Shown here piece by piece: positions 43,488 through 51,709 of a stretch of DNA of 64,000 bases. Each line of letters starts with the position of its first letter. The first letter of the stretch is position 1. Origin of the DNA: Bacillota bacterium (lineage in GTDB: Bacteria; Bacillota; Clostridia; Oscillospirales; Acutalibacteraceae); assembly GCA_023390175.1 (NCBI GenBank), contig JAEWDK010000007.1, forward strand, positions 70,038-134,037, written 5' to 3'. The translations under genes and the position numbers were made by a program. Under the pieces are notes generated by a model that worked only from the letters and a program-made list of their open reading frames with translations, made no database searches and was not told the DNA's origin.

Positions 43488-43811
43488 ATGAAAACAAAAA
43501 ATTTTAACGAACTGCTGAGAGATCTGCGCACTGATTCCGACCAGACGCAGGAACAGGTTGCCGCTCGGCTTGGCATCTCCACCAGCAATTATGGACATTT
43601 TGAAGCCGGTATCCGTGAGCCTAATCTTGACACACTAATAGAACTGTGCAGATTATTCCATGTATCCGCCGACTATCTGCTCGGAATTGCAGAAGATGAA
43701 GCGCTGGAACCATTACTCCGCCAAGTAAAAGCATTACCCCGAACGGATCGGGACAAGGTGTCCGAGTATGCTGACCTCCTGTATCAGAAGTACAGACCGA
43801 AGAAAAAGTAA
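43488..43811 (+). CDS. XRE-family transcriptional regulator
   Basis: A 107-residue DNA-binding protein. The HTH_3 domain covers residues 5-62: LLRDLRTDSDQTQEQVAARL, then GISTSNYGHFEAGIREPNLD and LIELCRLFHVSADYLLG. The short C-terminus has no ligand domain. ATG 43488 follows GGTGG. It is the only plus-strand gene in the left half of the element and faces the secreted-protein genes, so it may repress them or itself through the inverted repeats in the 222-base spacer. Confidence 0.88.
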   Translation: MKTKNFNELLRDLRTDSDQTQEQVAARLGISTSNYGHFEAGIREPNLDTLIELCRLFHVSADYLLGIAEDEALEPLLRQVKALPRTDRDKVSEYADLLYQKYRPKKK

Positions 43812-43889
43812 ACATCAGTTATAATGGAGCGGACTGTGCGGACAGCCCGCTTTTTGTTACCCTGAAGCAGACTCAAAACCAGACGGTAA

Positions 43890-44140
43890 ACTGTGAATGT
43901 GCTTTGGTATGCGGTAATAGGTAACTTGTGCATCTTTGCAACTTTGCTGGACTGCGAACTGAACTTTGAGGACTCAGTAGTTATAATAATTTGCATCCAG
44001 ACCGTTTCTCAGGACTGTGAATTGGTTTCTAGTAATTCAGTAATTATAATAATCTGCATCCTGACCATTTCTCAGGACTGTGAATTGAATTACGGTAATA
44101 TCGGTAATTAGTAATTTGTACATCTTTGCAACTTGTAGAA
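43890..44140. repeat. Four tandem imperfect repeats of about 63 bases
   Basis: Units start at 43890, 43951, 44014 and 44077, each with ACTG(T/C)GAA, with lengths 61, 63, 63 and 64; a fifth partial start is at 44141. Shared parts are ACTGTGAATTG, TAATTATAATAAT(C/T)TGCATC and TTTCTCAGG or TTTGCAACTT. Units 2 and 3 are the most alike. Confidence 0.75.
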
Positions 44141-44301
44141 ACTGTAAACAGAAATCCAGAACATCCGAATACCCTATGTGCTGAACCCTTTCATATGACT
44201 TGTGGTAATCCAGTAATTAGGACTGAATGGTCACAATTCCGTAATAGAAATAATCCTGCTGGCTTATCTACTCCTTTCGCAACTTTCGGGGGTGTAAATT
44301 A

Positions 44302-44751
44302 TCACCTTTTCCTCTCAAATCGAGCCATTTTCGACTGACTTTCCATTAAAGCCTTTTGGAGAACCCTCTCATCCAAACCGCAATCTCTGAAACCGTCCGC
44401 CACAGTCTTATAATAAGAAGGGGATGGCGGCATAAGATACCCGCCATTCATGATATAAACCATCGCACTGCAGCTAGTGCCATCAGAAAAATTGACGTGA
44501 AGGCTTTCTGTCCGGTAACACCTCGGGTATCCCTCATATAAGTCCAAATTTTCCCTATCGTGTGCAGAAATTTCCCAAACTGCAACCGGCACACTCGAAC
44601 CGGGGCAGGGAACAACTGTGAGAACGCGCCTAAACTCCAAACGGTAATTTGGTAATGCTCCGATTCCGGCGAGTTTTGCATCCGGGCAACGGTACTGCAT
44701 TTGCTCCTTATTCAAATTCGACCCATAGGCAATGTACAACTGTTTTTTCAT
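44302..44751 (-). CDS. Gamma-glutamylcyclotransferase-like protein (AIG2/GGCT fold)
   Basis: A 149-residue protein with the substrate-binding YGSNLN loop at residues 9-14 and the catalytic Glu73 in LDLYEGYPRCYR. Enzymes of this fold release 5-oxoproline from gamma-glutamyl amines or peptides. It lies 51 bases after the amidoligase gene in the same direction; amidoligase-cyclotransferase pairing has been described as a way to make and remove gamma-glutamyl-type amide tags. The real substrate is unknown. GGAG lies before the ATG. Confidence 0.88.
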   Translation of the reverse strand: MKKQLYIAYGSNLNKEQMQYRCPDAKLAGIGALPNYRLEFRRVLTVVPCPGSSVPVAVWEISAHDRENLDLYEGYPRCYRTESLHVNFSDGTSCSAMVYIMNGGYLMPPSPSYYKTVADGFRDCGLDERVLQKALMESQSKMARFERKR

Positions 44752-44802
44752 AACCTTGACTCCTTACATTTATAATATATATTGGAAAGGCTGGATTCCG
44801 GC

Positions 44803-45687
44803 TCACGCCGGAATCCGTCCGTTTCTCCATGCTGAGTTACCACTCAGGTGAGCTAAAAGATGATGGCGGCAGGTTTTGAACTCATCTCCGATTAGGCCCA
44901 TGCGAAGAAGCCAGCAGCGGAATGTATACTTTTCATTGTCCGTTTCAATAGTCTTGCTGCTAGAAAATTTCTGGTTAATTGCCTGTGCCGATATCGCCAG
45001 CGAAAACTGTATGTAGGCCTTAACAACTCCGGCATGAAGTGAGCTATTGTAACATCTGAACTCAATGTTCGAATTAAGGAAGTAACTGTGCAGGTTTACG
45101 ATGTGATAGCGGCTGTCATTATAGTGCGCGGTACGGCATCCGCTGCCTCTGTACCAAATATCTGCCAGCCTGTCCATCTGTTTCGCACCCTTTGCCCGAT
45201 CCACCAGATCGGACTCCAGTTTTTTGCAATAACCGGAGCGTCCCGACCCAACATCCAGCGCCTTATAAATCAAGTCCTGATGCGCTCTTACGATGTTTAA
45301 AAGATTTTTTAAACTCTGAACTGTGAATGCCGCTCCAACATGCACATGAATCCCACATGAGCTATTAACTATCGCTTTTGCGGCTCTTAACTCCCTTACG
45401 ATTTCCTGAATACTGTCGATATCCTCATATCTACAGATAGGAGAAACGAACTCGCAACGACATTCATCTCCTGCAAAACTGCCGTCCTTCCGTTCAGGAG
45501 ATAGGGAACTGTCACGCATGACCGTCCACTCGCGGTCTTCCACGTCGGAAACGGTATATTTATCATAAGAACCGCCCTGGTGCTGAGCTGTTACCCCGAA
45601 GTGCTTTGCCAGAACCGATGCAGCCTGATACCGGGAAATACCGGTAAATTCCAACTCAAGGCCGAACTGCTGCTCACGTAAGTCCAT
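44803..45687 (-). CDS. Amidoligase family protein (ATP-grasp-like COOH-NH2 ligase)
   Basis: A 294-residue protein of the putative amidoligase family (PF12224). Diagnostic features: GLELEF at residues 9-14, WTVMRDSSL, CEFVSPI, GIHVHVG at 112-118 and NIEFRCYNSSLHAG. Expected to join a carboxylate to an amine with ATP. Partner gene is the cyclotransferase just downstream. I chose ATG 45687, eight bases after GGAGG, over the GTG at 45702. Confidence 0.85.
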   Translation of the reverse strand: MDLREQQFGLELEFTGISRYQAASVLAKHFGVTAQHQGGSYDKYTVSDVEDREWTVMRDSSLSPERKDGSFAGDECRCEFVSPICRYEDIDSIQEIVRELRAAKAIVNSSCGIHVHVGAAFTVQSLKNLLNIVRAHQDLIYKALDVGSGRSGYCKKLESDLVDRAKGAKQMDRLADIWYRGSGCRTAHYNDSRYHIVNLHSYFLNSNIEFRCYNSSLHAGVVKAYIQFSLAISAQAINQKFSSSKTIETDNEKYTFRCWLLRMGLIGDEFKTCRHHLLAHLSGNSAWRNGRIPA

Positions 45688-45702
45688 ATCATTAACCTCC
45701 AC

Positions 45703-46450
45703 ACGATTTCTTATTTCTTTACTGGAGCTGTTTACGTGTTGTATGTTAACTCTGGTGTGTTTCTTTCGATAGATGAAATTTGACGTTTGTCAGAACGTCC
45801 TTCTGTTGGGTTTGCATAAATCTGGACAAAAAAGAGCCATGTGCAGGAAAGGGGATATCCCTACTCCAACACATGGCCAAAATAGCATGCGATAATTTAT
45901 GATAATGGAGGAACGTAAGATCAATACATTAATTCTTTTAGAGAATTAATGTATACAAACAAGAGCTTGCATATAGCACTTTTAATTCAAATCTGCATAA
46001 ATACTAGCTTGGTTTCTGCACATAAACCAGTGCAAAAGCAGTACCGGAAACGAATAGGGGCAGGAAAAAAGGACTTTTTTGTCCAAACAGCTAAAAACAT
46101 ACATATTACCCGGTCAGCTATGATTTTCAACCACTATGGGACATCGTGCAACAATTACAAGCCGTTCTTATCTCCAGCCTGATTTCTCAAGGCGCGCATT
46201 TATTTCATTGTCGCACGCGCTGAGCGTAATTTTAACTGCATCACAGGCTGGAGCAAAAGATCGACCATTAAGGAAATATTTTTTATAGATTAACGATTTC
46301 CCACGAGCGCAACCAATCAAGTTTAATGAATTTTTTTATATCGTGGGAAAATGGGAAAAGTCCAAAATGTCCCGGTATTGCTGGCTTTTTGACTTTCATC
46401 CGATGGGAAAAAGTTGGGGAATGCAAAGGGAAAACAACTTCTGATGGGAA
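45703..46450. other. Spacer with a perfect hairpin and repeated GGGAAA motifs
   Basis: About 750 bases with no gene I can support. It includes a perfect 12-bp stem TACATTAATTCT / AGAATTAATGTA (45925-45953), and between 46296 and 46450 several copies of TGGGAAA or AGGGAAA, two of which make an inverted pair (ATTTCCCACGA at 46296-46306, TCGTGGGAAAAT at 46341-46352). Confidence 0.5.
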
Positions 46451-47287
46451 TTAAAAATTAATCCAAATGTAATAAGTATGAGTGGGCCTGACTTTTTTTG
46501 AACTGCTGGATACTGTTTGAAGCCCGAGGGAAATCCTTTGCCACCCATGGAGCGTCAGTTGCCGGTATAATGGATTTCCCTCCTCTGTGTCGTATCCACA
46601 CAGGATTGCCTTGAACCTTGCTTGAAGCAGAAGTGCAATGAGTTCTGCGTGATCTTCAACTCCCAGTTCATGCTTGTAAACTTTAGCGGATAAACGTGTA
46701 TCGGGCAGGAACGGCGGATCAATTACAAACAGGGACTGTTCGTCCATGATATGCTCATATAAAGGCTCCCTGAAATCATGATTTGTGATCTGTACGCCTG
46801 CTAGACGAGGCGTACAGATATGAATCTTATCGATGTGCTCATAATATTGGATTATAGATGCCTGCTGTTGTGTAGGGTCTCGGTAGCTTTTATAGCTCTC
46901 CATCGTTCCAACCCGGCTTTGTGTAGCTGCAATGTAGGCAAAAGCTGCTCCCCTTACCGGATCCAAATTGGGATCTTCCCGATGATCTCTTGCATAAAGG
47001 AACAGGTCTTTCTGGTAAGGCAAGTCCTTTAGAAATTCAATCATTTGTTCGCATGCCTCGGCATTGCCGACTACAGACATCAACCGGCATAAACCCGAAT
47101 CTATTTCGTTATAGCATTTTTCCTCAAAATAAGGACTGTTTAGCAATACCCTGCATCCACCGCCGAATACCTCTTCGAAACGGGTCAATGGGAACCTCTC
47201 AGCAGCTCGATATACATGCTCCAAAATTTTTGGAGCCACACGAGATGATCCCCCGAAATAGGGGATCAAACTAATAGTCTCCGGCAT
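46451..47287 (-). CDS. D12-class DNA adenine methyltransferase
   Basis: A 278-residue Dam-like N6-adenine methyltransferase. SAM-binding motif I is PYFGGSSRVAPKIL near the N-terminus with FEEVFGGGCRVLL following, and the catalytic motif IV is FVIDPPFLPDTR. The catalytic tetrapeptide is DPPF rather than the usual DPPY. Target sequence is unknown and no restriction enzyme adjoins it, so it is an orphan methylase. Starts five bases after the stop of the ATPase gene at ATG 47287 (GGAG eight bases upstream), indicating an operon. Confidence 0.85.
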   Translation of the reverse strand: MPETISLIPYFGGSSRVAPKILEHVYRAAERFPLTRFEEVFGGGCRVLLNSPYFEEKCYNEIDSGLCRLMSVVGNAEACEQMIEFLKDLPYQKDLFLYARDHREDPNLDPVRGAAFAYIAATQSRVGTMESYKSYRDPTQQQASIIQYYEHIDKIHICTPRLAGVQITNHDFREPLYEHIMDEQSLFVIDPPFLPDTRLSAKVYKHELGVEDHAELIALLLQARFKAILCGYDTEEGNPLYRQLTLHGWQRISLGLQTVSSSSKKVRPTHTYYIWINF

Positions 47288-47292
47288 AATAT

Positions 47293-49101
47293 TCACTCCA
47301 TTCCTGTGTTACTTTTTTTAAAGAATTCTTCCTTATCTTCGAAACGAAACGTTAAAAATGGATGTTTACTGTAGCTGGAACTGCCCTTTAATTTAAGTGA
47401 CAGTCGGTTATAGATAGATTTTTCTGTAGAAATGGTAAGGCTATCCCACTCATAAATCAACGGTATATCAGCCCCCATTAAGTTTTCAATGTCAGCTTGT
47501 GGAACTGAAAAAAGGTAATGATCATGCTTCTTCTCCAAAATGCCTTTATAGGCATCGAAGTTAAACTCCCGGCGTTTTTCAGTAAATTTTTCCGGATGGT
47601 TTCGGTATTCGTCCTTGATTCGCTCCAAGTAATAGTCAGAATCATTATGCCTTGCCGCTTTTTTCTCCGGATCTTTCAAGAATGTTTGATAGATAGAGGA
47701 AACATCGAAGTGCATCGATTCTTTCTCAAAAAGAGTGTTTAAGACATCGGCAGTAAGCAGAACAGCCGCAATTCTCTGGTGAATACGTTCATGTATCTTT
47801 GGGGCCTGTGTCTTAGAATCTTGGCATAATTTCCTGTATTTTTTTCTGAGAGCATCGGCATCGAAATGCTCCTCAGAAAATCTCCGGCAAAATTCCGGAA
47901 ACAGCAGTCCATAATACTGAGACATGAAATCTTCCACCTGACTTGCATAATCCGCAGAATAGGTAAAGCCACACTTATCCGGCAGGATCTGAAGGACGCG
48001 GGAGACCTGTCCTCTGTCTTTTTCCCCTGTCCAAGTTTCTTCAATATCTTTAACAGACGACATTATTAGGTTAACATTTCGTGTTCCTGAACTTCGCCTG
48101 CTATGTTTGACTCTGTCCGTACCCGAACCAATTTGAAAAATGACTTTCATAATTCTCTCTTTTGTTTGCTTATAAGTCGGATTCTTAGCGGATGAGTCGT
48201 CGAAACTCAGTGGGCAAAAAGGCCGTCTGTCCAAATCTTCTTCCAGACCGACAGGGGTAGAGTCAGCATTCAGCAATAATTCTTTCGGATTTGAGAACAA
48301 AGAAAGGATAAAGTATGTAAGGGTGGTTTTTCCTGTATGGGAGCCACCTGTCAGACATAAGACAAAGTTGGTATCAAACAACTCCAAAAAATTGCAAATA
48401 ATACTTGAAAAAGCTACGCAAAGTCCCATAGAGAAAAATTTATTTTGCATGATGTCCTTGAGCTTTTGAATATAAGAAGGAAAGTCTCCTTTCTTCTTAA
48501 GGGCATCTGAGCAATGTCCAACATACTCTAGATTATAGCTTGCAGCGGTTTCAGGATTAACCAGAAATATCGTTTCCTGGTTATCTAACAGAATTTTTCC
48601 GTATTTCGTAAATCCATACAGATCAACGTGTCCGGCTTTTATTAAAGCAAGGATGTATGTTTGTAGATTGTATGAATTTTGTATTATCGATCCAATTCCC
48701 GCTAATTTGTTTCTAAGTACCTTGTAATCGCTTTGAAGATCTCTGACGTCAAGCAGTATAAATCTACCGCTGCGAATATCAACTATTTTTACGTAGAAAA
48801 AGCTCTGATTGGAGCAATCTTGGAAACTCTGTGAATTCAGCATTTTCACAATTAAAACTTGTATGTCATCGTTTTTCGGATCATATTTCGGCAGCGGGAT
48901 AGTGTTAATCGGGGGCAGTGATGAACCCGTAAGTGCTTGTCCGTCAATACCTGAAAGCTTCAGCCTTTGTAATACTTTCTCTTGACTTTTATTGATGATC
49001 TGGGAAATATCCAGTTCGGTATTGGTGCTTCCAGCCTCATTGAGAGGACGGTTCATTTCTTCCAGTACTTCCTGATTTGTGCTTTTGTTTTCGGTTGTCA
49101 T
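47293..49101 (-). CDS. DUF927-like P-loop ATPase, replication-type
   Basis: A 602-residue protein. Residues 252-260 are a Walker A loop (GGSHTGKTT) and 295-302 a Walker B-like strand (FCPLSFDD); the stretch between (ELLLNADSTPVGLEEDLDRR) and the following IGSGTDRVKHSRRSSGTRNV fit the DUF927 class of helicase-like proteins on plasmids, phages and satellites. N-terminal 230 residues and the C-terminal part are unassigned. It may be the element's replication helicase. The P-loop and spacing to the methylase show a replication or maintenance operon. Confidence 0.65.
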   Translation of the reverse strand: MTTENKSTNQEVLEEMNRPLNEAGSTNTELDISQIINKSQEKVLQRLKLSGIDGQALTGSSLPPINTIPLPKYDPKNDDIQVLIVKMLNSQSFQDCSNQSFFYVKIVDIRSGRFILLDVRDLQSDYKVLRNKLAGIGSIIQNSYNLQTYILALIKAGHVDLYGFTKYGKILLDNQETIFLVNPETAASYNLEYVGHCSDALKKKGDFPSYIQKLKDIMQNKFFSMGLCVAFSSIICNFLELFDTNFVLCLTGGSHTGKTTLTYFILSLFSNPKELLLNADSTPVGLEEDLDRRPFCPLSFDDSSAKNPTYKQTKERIMKVIFQIGSGTDRVKHSRRSSGTRNVNLIMSSVKDIEETWTGEKDRGQVSRVLQILPDKCGFTYSADYASQVEDFMSQYYGLLFPEFCRRFSEEHFDADALRKKYRKLCQDSKTQAPKIHERIHQRIAAVLLTADVLNTLFEKESMHFDVSSIYQTFLKDPEKKAARHNDSDYYLERIKDEYRNHPEKFTEKRREFNFDAYKGILEKKHDHYLFSVPQADIENLMGADIPLIYEWDSLTISTEKSIYNRLSLKLKGSSSYSKHPFLTFRFEDKEEFFKKSNTGME

Positions 49102-49344
49102 AATAATTTATCTACCTTTCACTTCGTTGTTTTTTTTGACAACCATGCATGGTTTAGAAACATTTTTTGTTTGTTCCCTGTCGACGATACTATGGTATCA
49201 TATACAGAGAAAACGGATGAAGTTCACTTTTTTGATGTAAAGAAGTGTGCAACTGTTCACAGCTCGAAAATCCGCATAAAGCCTGTGTTTCTTCAAGCAA
49301 TTCTTCTTTTTTGCCCTGCAGAAATGCCTATATAACGCAAAAAA

Positions 49345-49380
49345 GCGCGTACAAAAAAGAAGAATCTCTTTTGTACGCGC
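49345..49380 (-). terminator. Terminator after the 173-aa gene
   Basis: Perfect 12-bp stem GCGCGTACAAAA / TTTTGTACGCGC with T6 on the minus strand, 29 bases from the stop at 49409. It would separate this gene from the ATPase operon. Confidence 0.8.
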
Positions 49381-49408
49381 CGTTATGCTATTCTGTTGTG
49401 TTGTTGAC

Positions 49409-49930
49409 TCAGGGGGTCAAGCCACTTTTTCGATACAAATCCAAAAACGTCAGTTGGTCTTGTTTAGTCAAAATGCAGCGATCAGAGTAGGGGTCAATCT
49501 CGTCCTCGTCCGTGCCGATCATGATGTCGAATTGCATTCCAAGCTCATTTAGAACTGAAATGTAAAACTTATAAAAATCTTTACCCCGTTTCCATTCATA
49601 TGCAGCGGGGTCACGCTCTATGGCCTTTATTTCTTCATGCTTTTTAACTCTGCCGTCCGTCCCCATTGTATCCAGACTAAATTTTCCCAAGCCAGACAGA
49701 ACGTCCTGAACACGTTTGCGGAAGCTTTTTTCAAGCGCTTCCCGGTCGGACTGGTCGTCGTGAAACTTGATCCAGAGTTCCATATTATCCGGGATGTAGT
49801 TCATGATTTCATCGGTAGTGATATCTTTGCGCTCTAAATTATCTTTCTCACAGAAAAACATAAGGATCAGAAACTGAATTTGGGTGTCGATTTTAATATC
49901 CGTATTGTGATTTTGGGGGTCGTGAATCAT
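49409..49930 (-). CDS. Small protein of unknown function
   Basis: A 173-residue acidic soluble protein that I do not recognise. AGGAG lies before the ATG at 49930 and a strong terminator follows. The first 100 residues are helical with basic and acidic clusters (IQFLILMFFCEKDNLERKDI, KSFRKRVQDVLSGLGKF) and could form a winged-helix-like domain. Its position at the head of the replication-like genes suggests an accessory or regulatory role. Confidence 0.6.
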   Translation of the reverse strand: MIHDPQNHNTDIKIDTQIQFLILMFFCEKDNLERKDITTDEIMNYIPDNMELWIKFHDDQSDREALEKSFRKRVQDVLSGLGKFSLDTMGTDGRVKKHEEIKAIERDPAAYEWKRGKDFYKFYISVLNELGMQFDIMIGTDEDEIDPYSDRCILTKQDQLTFLDLYRKSGLTP

Positions 49931-50089
49931 GGGGCAACTCCTCTCGTGATTTTTCTTTCATTATATCACTTGTGGAGAATTTTACCACAGGTATAGACTG
50001 AAAATATCCAGATAGGTACTCTTAGCATAAAAAGCGACCCATAGAAAATCCTATTTGACGCTTATTTCTACACAAAATGGCACGAGAAG

Positions 50090-50144
50090 TATTGCAATAA
50101 ATTCACAAAATATTGCAACATTTATATAAAATATTGCAATATTT
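50090..50144. promoter_or_regulatory. Operator cluster upstream of the permease operon
   Basis: Three copies of TATTGCAA: 50090-50097, 50111-50118 and one inside the perfect 16-bp palindrome AAATATTGCAATATTT at 50129-50144. The same motif lies upstream of gntR (55312-55319, complement) and of aspA (61920-61927, complement). A palindromic site of this length fits a dimeric GntR/FadR protein. Confidence 0.65.
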
Positions 50145-50162
50145 AAATACTTGTGATAATAT
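50134..50162 (+). promoter_or_regulatory. Promoter of the permease-peptidase operon
   Basis: TTGCAA at 50134-50139, 17-base spacer, TAATAT at 50157-50162. The -35 box lies within the palindromic operator, so binding there would block transcription. Confidence 0.6.
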
Positions 50163-50198
50163 TATAGTAAAATTTGAAATGCAAAGTAGGAGGTCAAT

Positions 50199-51692
50199 AT
50201 GGAAAGGGAAATTTCTTCAAAGAAAATTACTGTTACAGCATTGATAGCAATGATTTTTACAACGGTGTTCGGATTTTCCAATATCCCAACCGGGTTTATG
50301 ATGATGGGATATGCGGCAATTCCATGGTATGTAGTTGCTGGTTTATTGTTTTTTATTCCGTACGCAATGATGGTTGCAGAATACGGAACGGCCTTTAAAG
50401 ATGAAAAAGGCGGTATTTTTGTATGGATGAGTAAGTCTGTGAATATGAAATATGGGTTTATGGGAATGTTCATGTGGTATACCGCATTTATTATTTACTT
50501 CGTGAATGTAAGTACTGCGTTCTTCTTAAAAATCTCAGCTTTTCTATTTGGAGAAGATACGACATCTTCCTGGAGCATTTTCGGACTGGGATCAACACGG
50601 ACAATAGGTATCTTCTCCTGTGTTATGATTATCATTGTTGCAATTTTCGCATCAAAGGGAATTAAAAATGTTGCCTGGATTGCAAGGATTGGCGGAACCG
50701 CTATTATTGTATTGCAGATTACATTTATTGTCGGAGCACTGCTTGTGCTGGTTACACATGGTGGACAATTTGCGCAGCCTGTCAGTCTTAAAGCTTTTAC
50801 CACTTCTCCGAATCAAGGATTTACATCGGTGATTGGAATGCTCTCCTTTATAACAATGGCAATTAGCGCATATGGTGGAATTGAGGCAACTGGCGGCCTT
50901 GTTGATAAAGCTGAATCTTCGCCCAAAATTCCCAAGGCAATTATTGGCGCGGCAATTACAATTACAGTCAGCTATGTAATTCTGATCTTCTGTGTAGGTA
51001 TATTCGTGAATTGGGGCAATACTCTGACCGCTAAAAATGTTAATTTTGCAAATGTGCAATATGTTATTATGTACAACCTTGGTTACAAAGTTGCTGAGGG
51101 CTTTGGCGCAACAGCAGCTTTCGCAGCAAATGCTGGCAATATCTTCACAAGGTTCTACGGACTTGCTAATACTCTGGCGATCCTTGGATCGATTACTGTT
51201 TTCTTTTATGGTCCGCTTACACAGTTAATCGAAGGAACACCGAAAGAAATTTGGCCGAAATGGCTGGCCAAGCGGGATGCTAAGACTGAAATCCCAAAGA
51301 ACGCCATGTGGGTTCAGACTGCAATTATATGTTTCTTCCTGCTGCTTATTTCATTTGGTGGTACGACAGTCAATGGTTTTTGGAATCTTATTCTTCTTAT
51401 GACAAATGTGGCTATGACAATTCCATATATGTTTGTAGCAGGTGCCTATCCATTCTTTAAGAGAAATGATGCTATTATAAAGCCGATTAATCTGATTAAG
51501 TCAAATACAAAGGCAGTATTATTAACTGTAATTGTTGTTGCCACGATTGGATTTGCGAACATATTTACAATCATCAGCCCTGCATTTAACGGTGATATGA
51601 CTTCAACAATTCTTCAGATTGTTGGACCGGCGCTGTTTTCTCTTCTTGGTATTTTGCTTTACAGCAGATACCGTAAAAGACATGTGGCCTAA
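50199..51692 (+). CDS. APC-family amino acid permease, YjeM-like
   Basis: A 497-residue transporter with about 12 hydrophobic helices. The opening TALIAMIFTTVFGFSNIPTG and MMMGYAAIPWYVVAGLLFF match the glutamate:GABA antiporter/YjeM branch of the APC superfamily. First gene of a three-gene operon with two M20 dipeptidases (17-base and 15-base junctions), which suggests uptake of amino acids or short peptides that feed the aspartate pathway encoded to the right. Strong AGGAGG site before the ATG; codon use is AT-rich, unlike the core chromosome. Confidence 0.85.
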   Translation: MEREISSKKITVTALIAMIFTTVFGFSNIPTGFMMMGYAAIPWYVVAGLLFFIPYAMMVAEYGTAFKDEKGGIFVWMSKSVNMKYGFMGMFMWYTAFIIYFVNVSTAFFLKISAFLFGEDTTSSWSIFGLGSTRTIGIFSCVMIIIVAIFASKGIKNVAWIARIGGTAIIVLQITFIVGALLVLVTHGGQFAQPVSLKAFTTSPNQGFTSVIGMLSFITMAISAYGGIEATGGLVDKAESSPKIPKAIIGAAITITVSYVILIFCVGIFVNWGNTLTAKNVNFANVQYVIMYNLGYKVAEGFGATAAFAANAGNIFTRFYGLANTLAILGSITVFFYGPLTQLIEGTPKEIWPKWLAKRDAKTEIPKNAMWVQTAIICFFLLLISFGGTTVNGFWNLILLMTNVAMTIPYMFVAGAYPFFKRNDAIIKPINLIKSNTKAVLLTVIVVATIGFANIFTIISPAFNGDMTSTILQIVGPALFSLLGILLYSRYRKRHVA

Positions 51693-51709
51693 GATTGTGA
51701 GGAAGATTT

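Noticed and set aside
43893..44111. A 72-codon frame with 21-residue periodicity
   Set aside because: Caused by the 63-base tandem repeats; unit lengths of 61 and 64 break the frame and there is no ribosome binding site.
43890..44140. CRISPR array
   Set aside because: The tandem units are whole 63-base imperfect copies without short identical repeats separated by unique spacers, and no cas gene is in the window.
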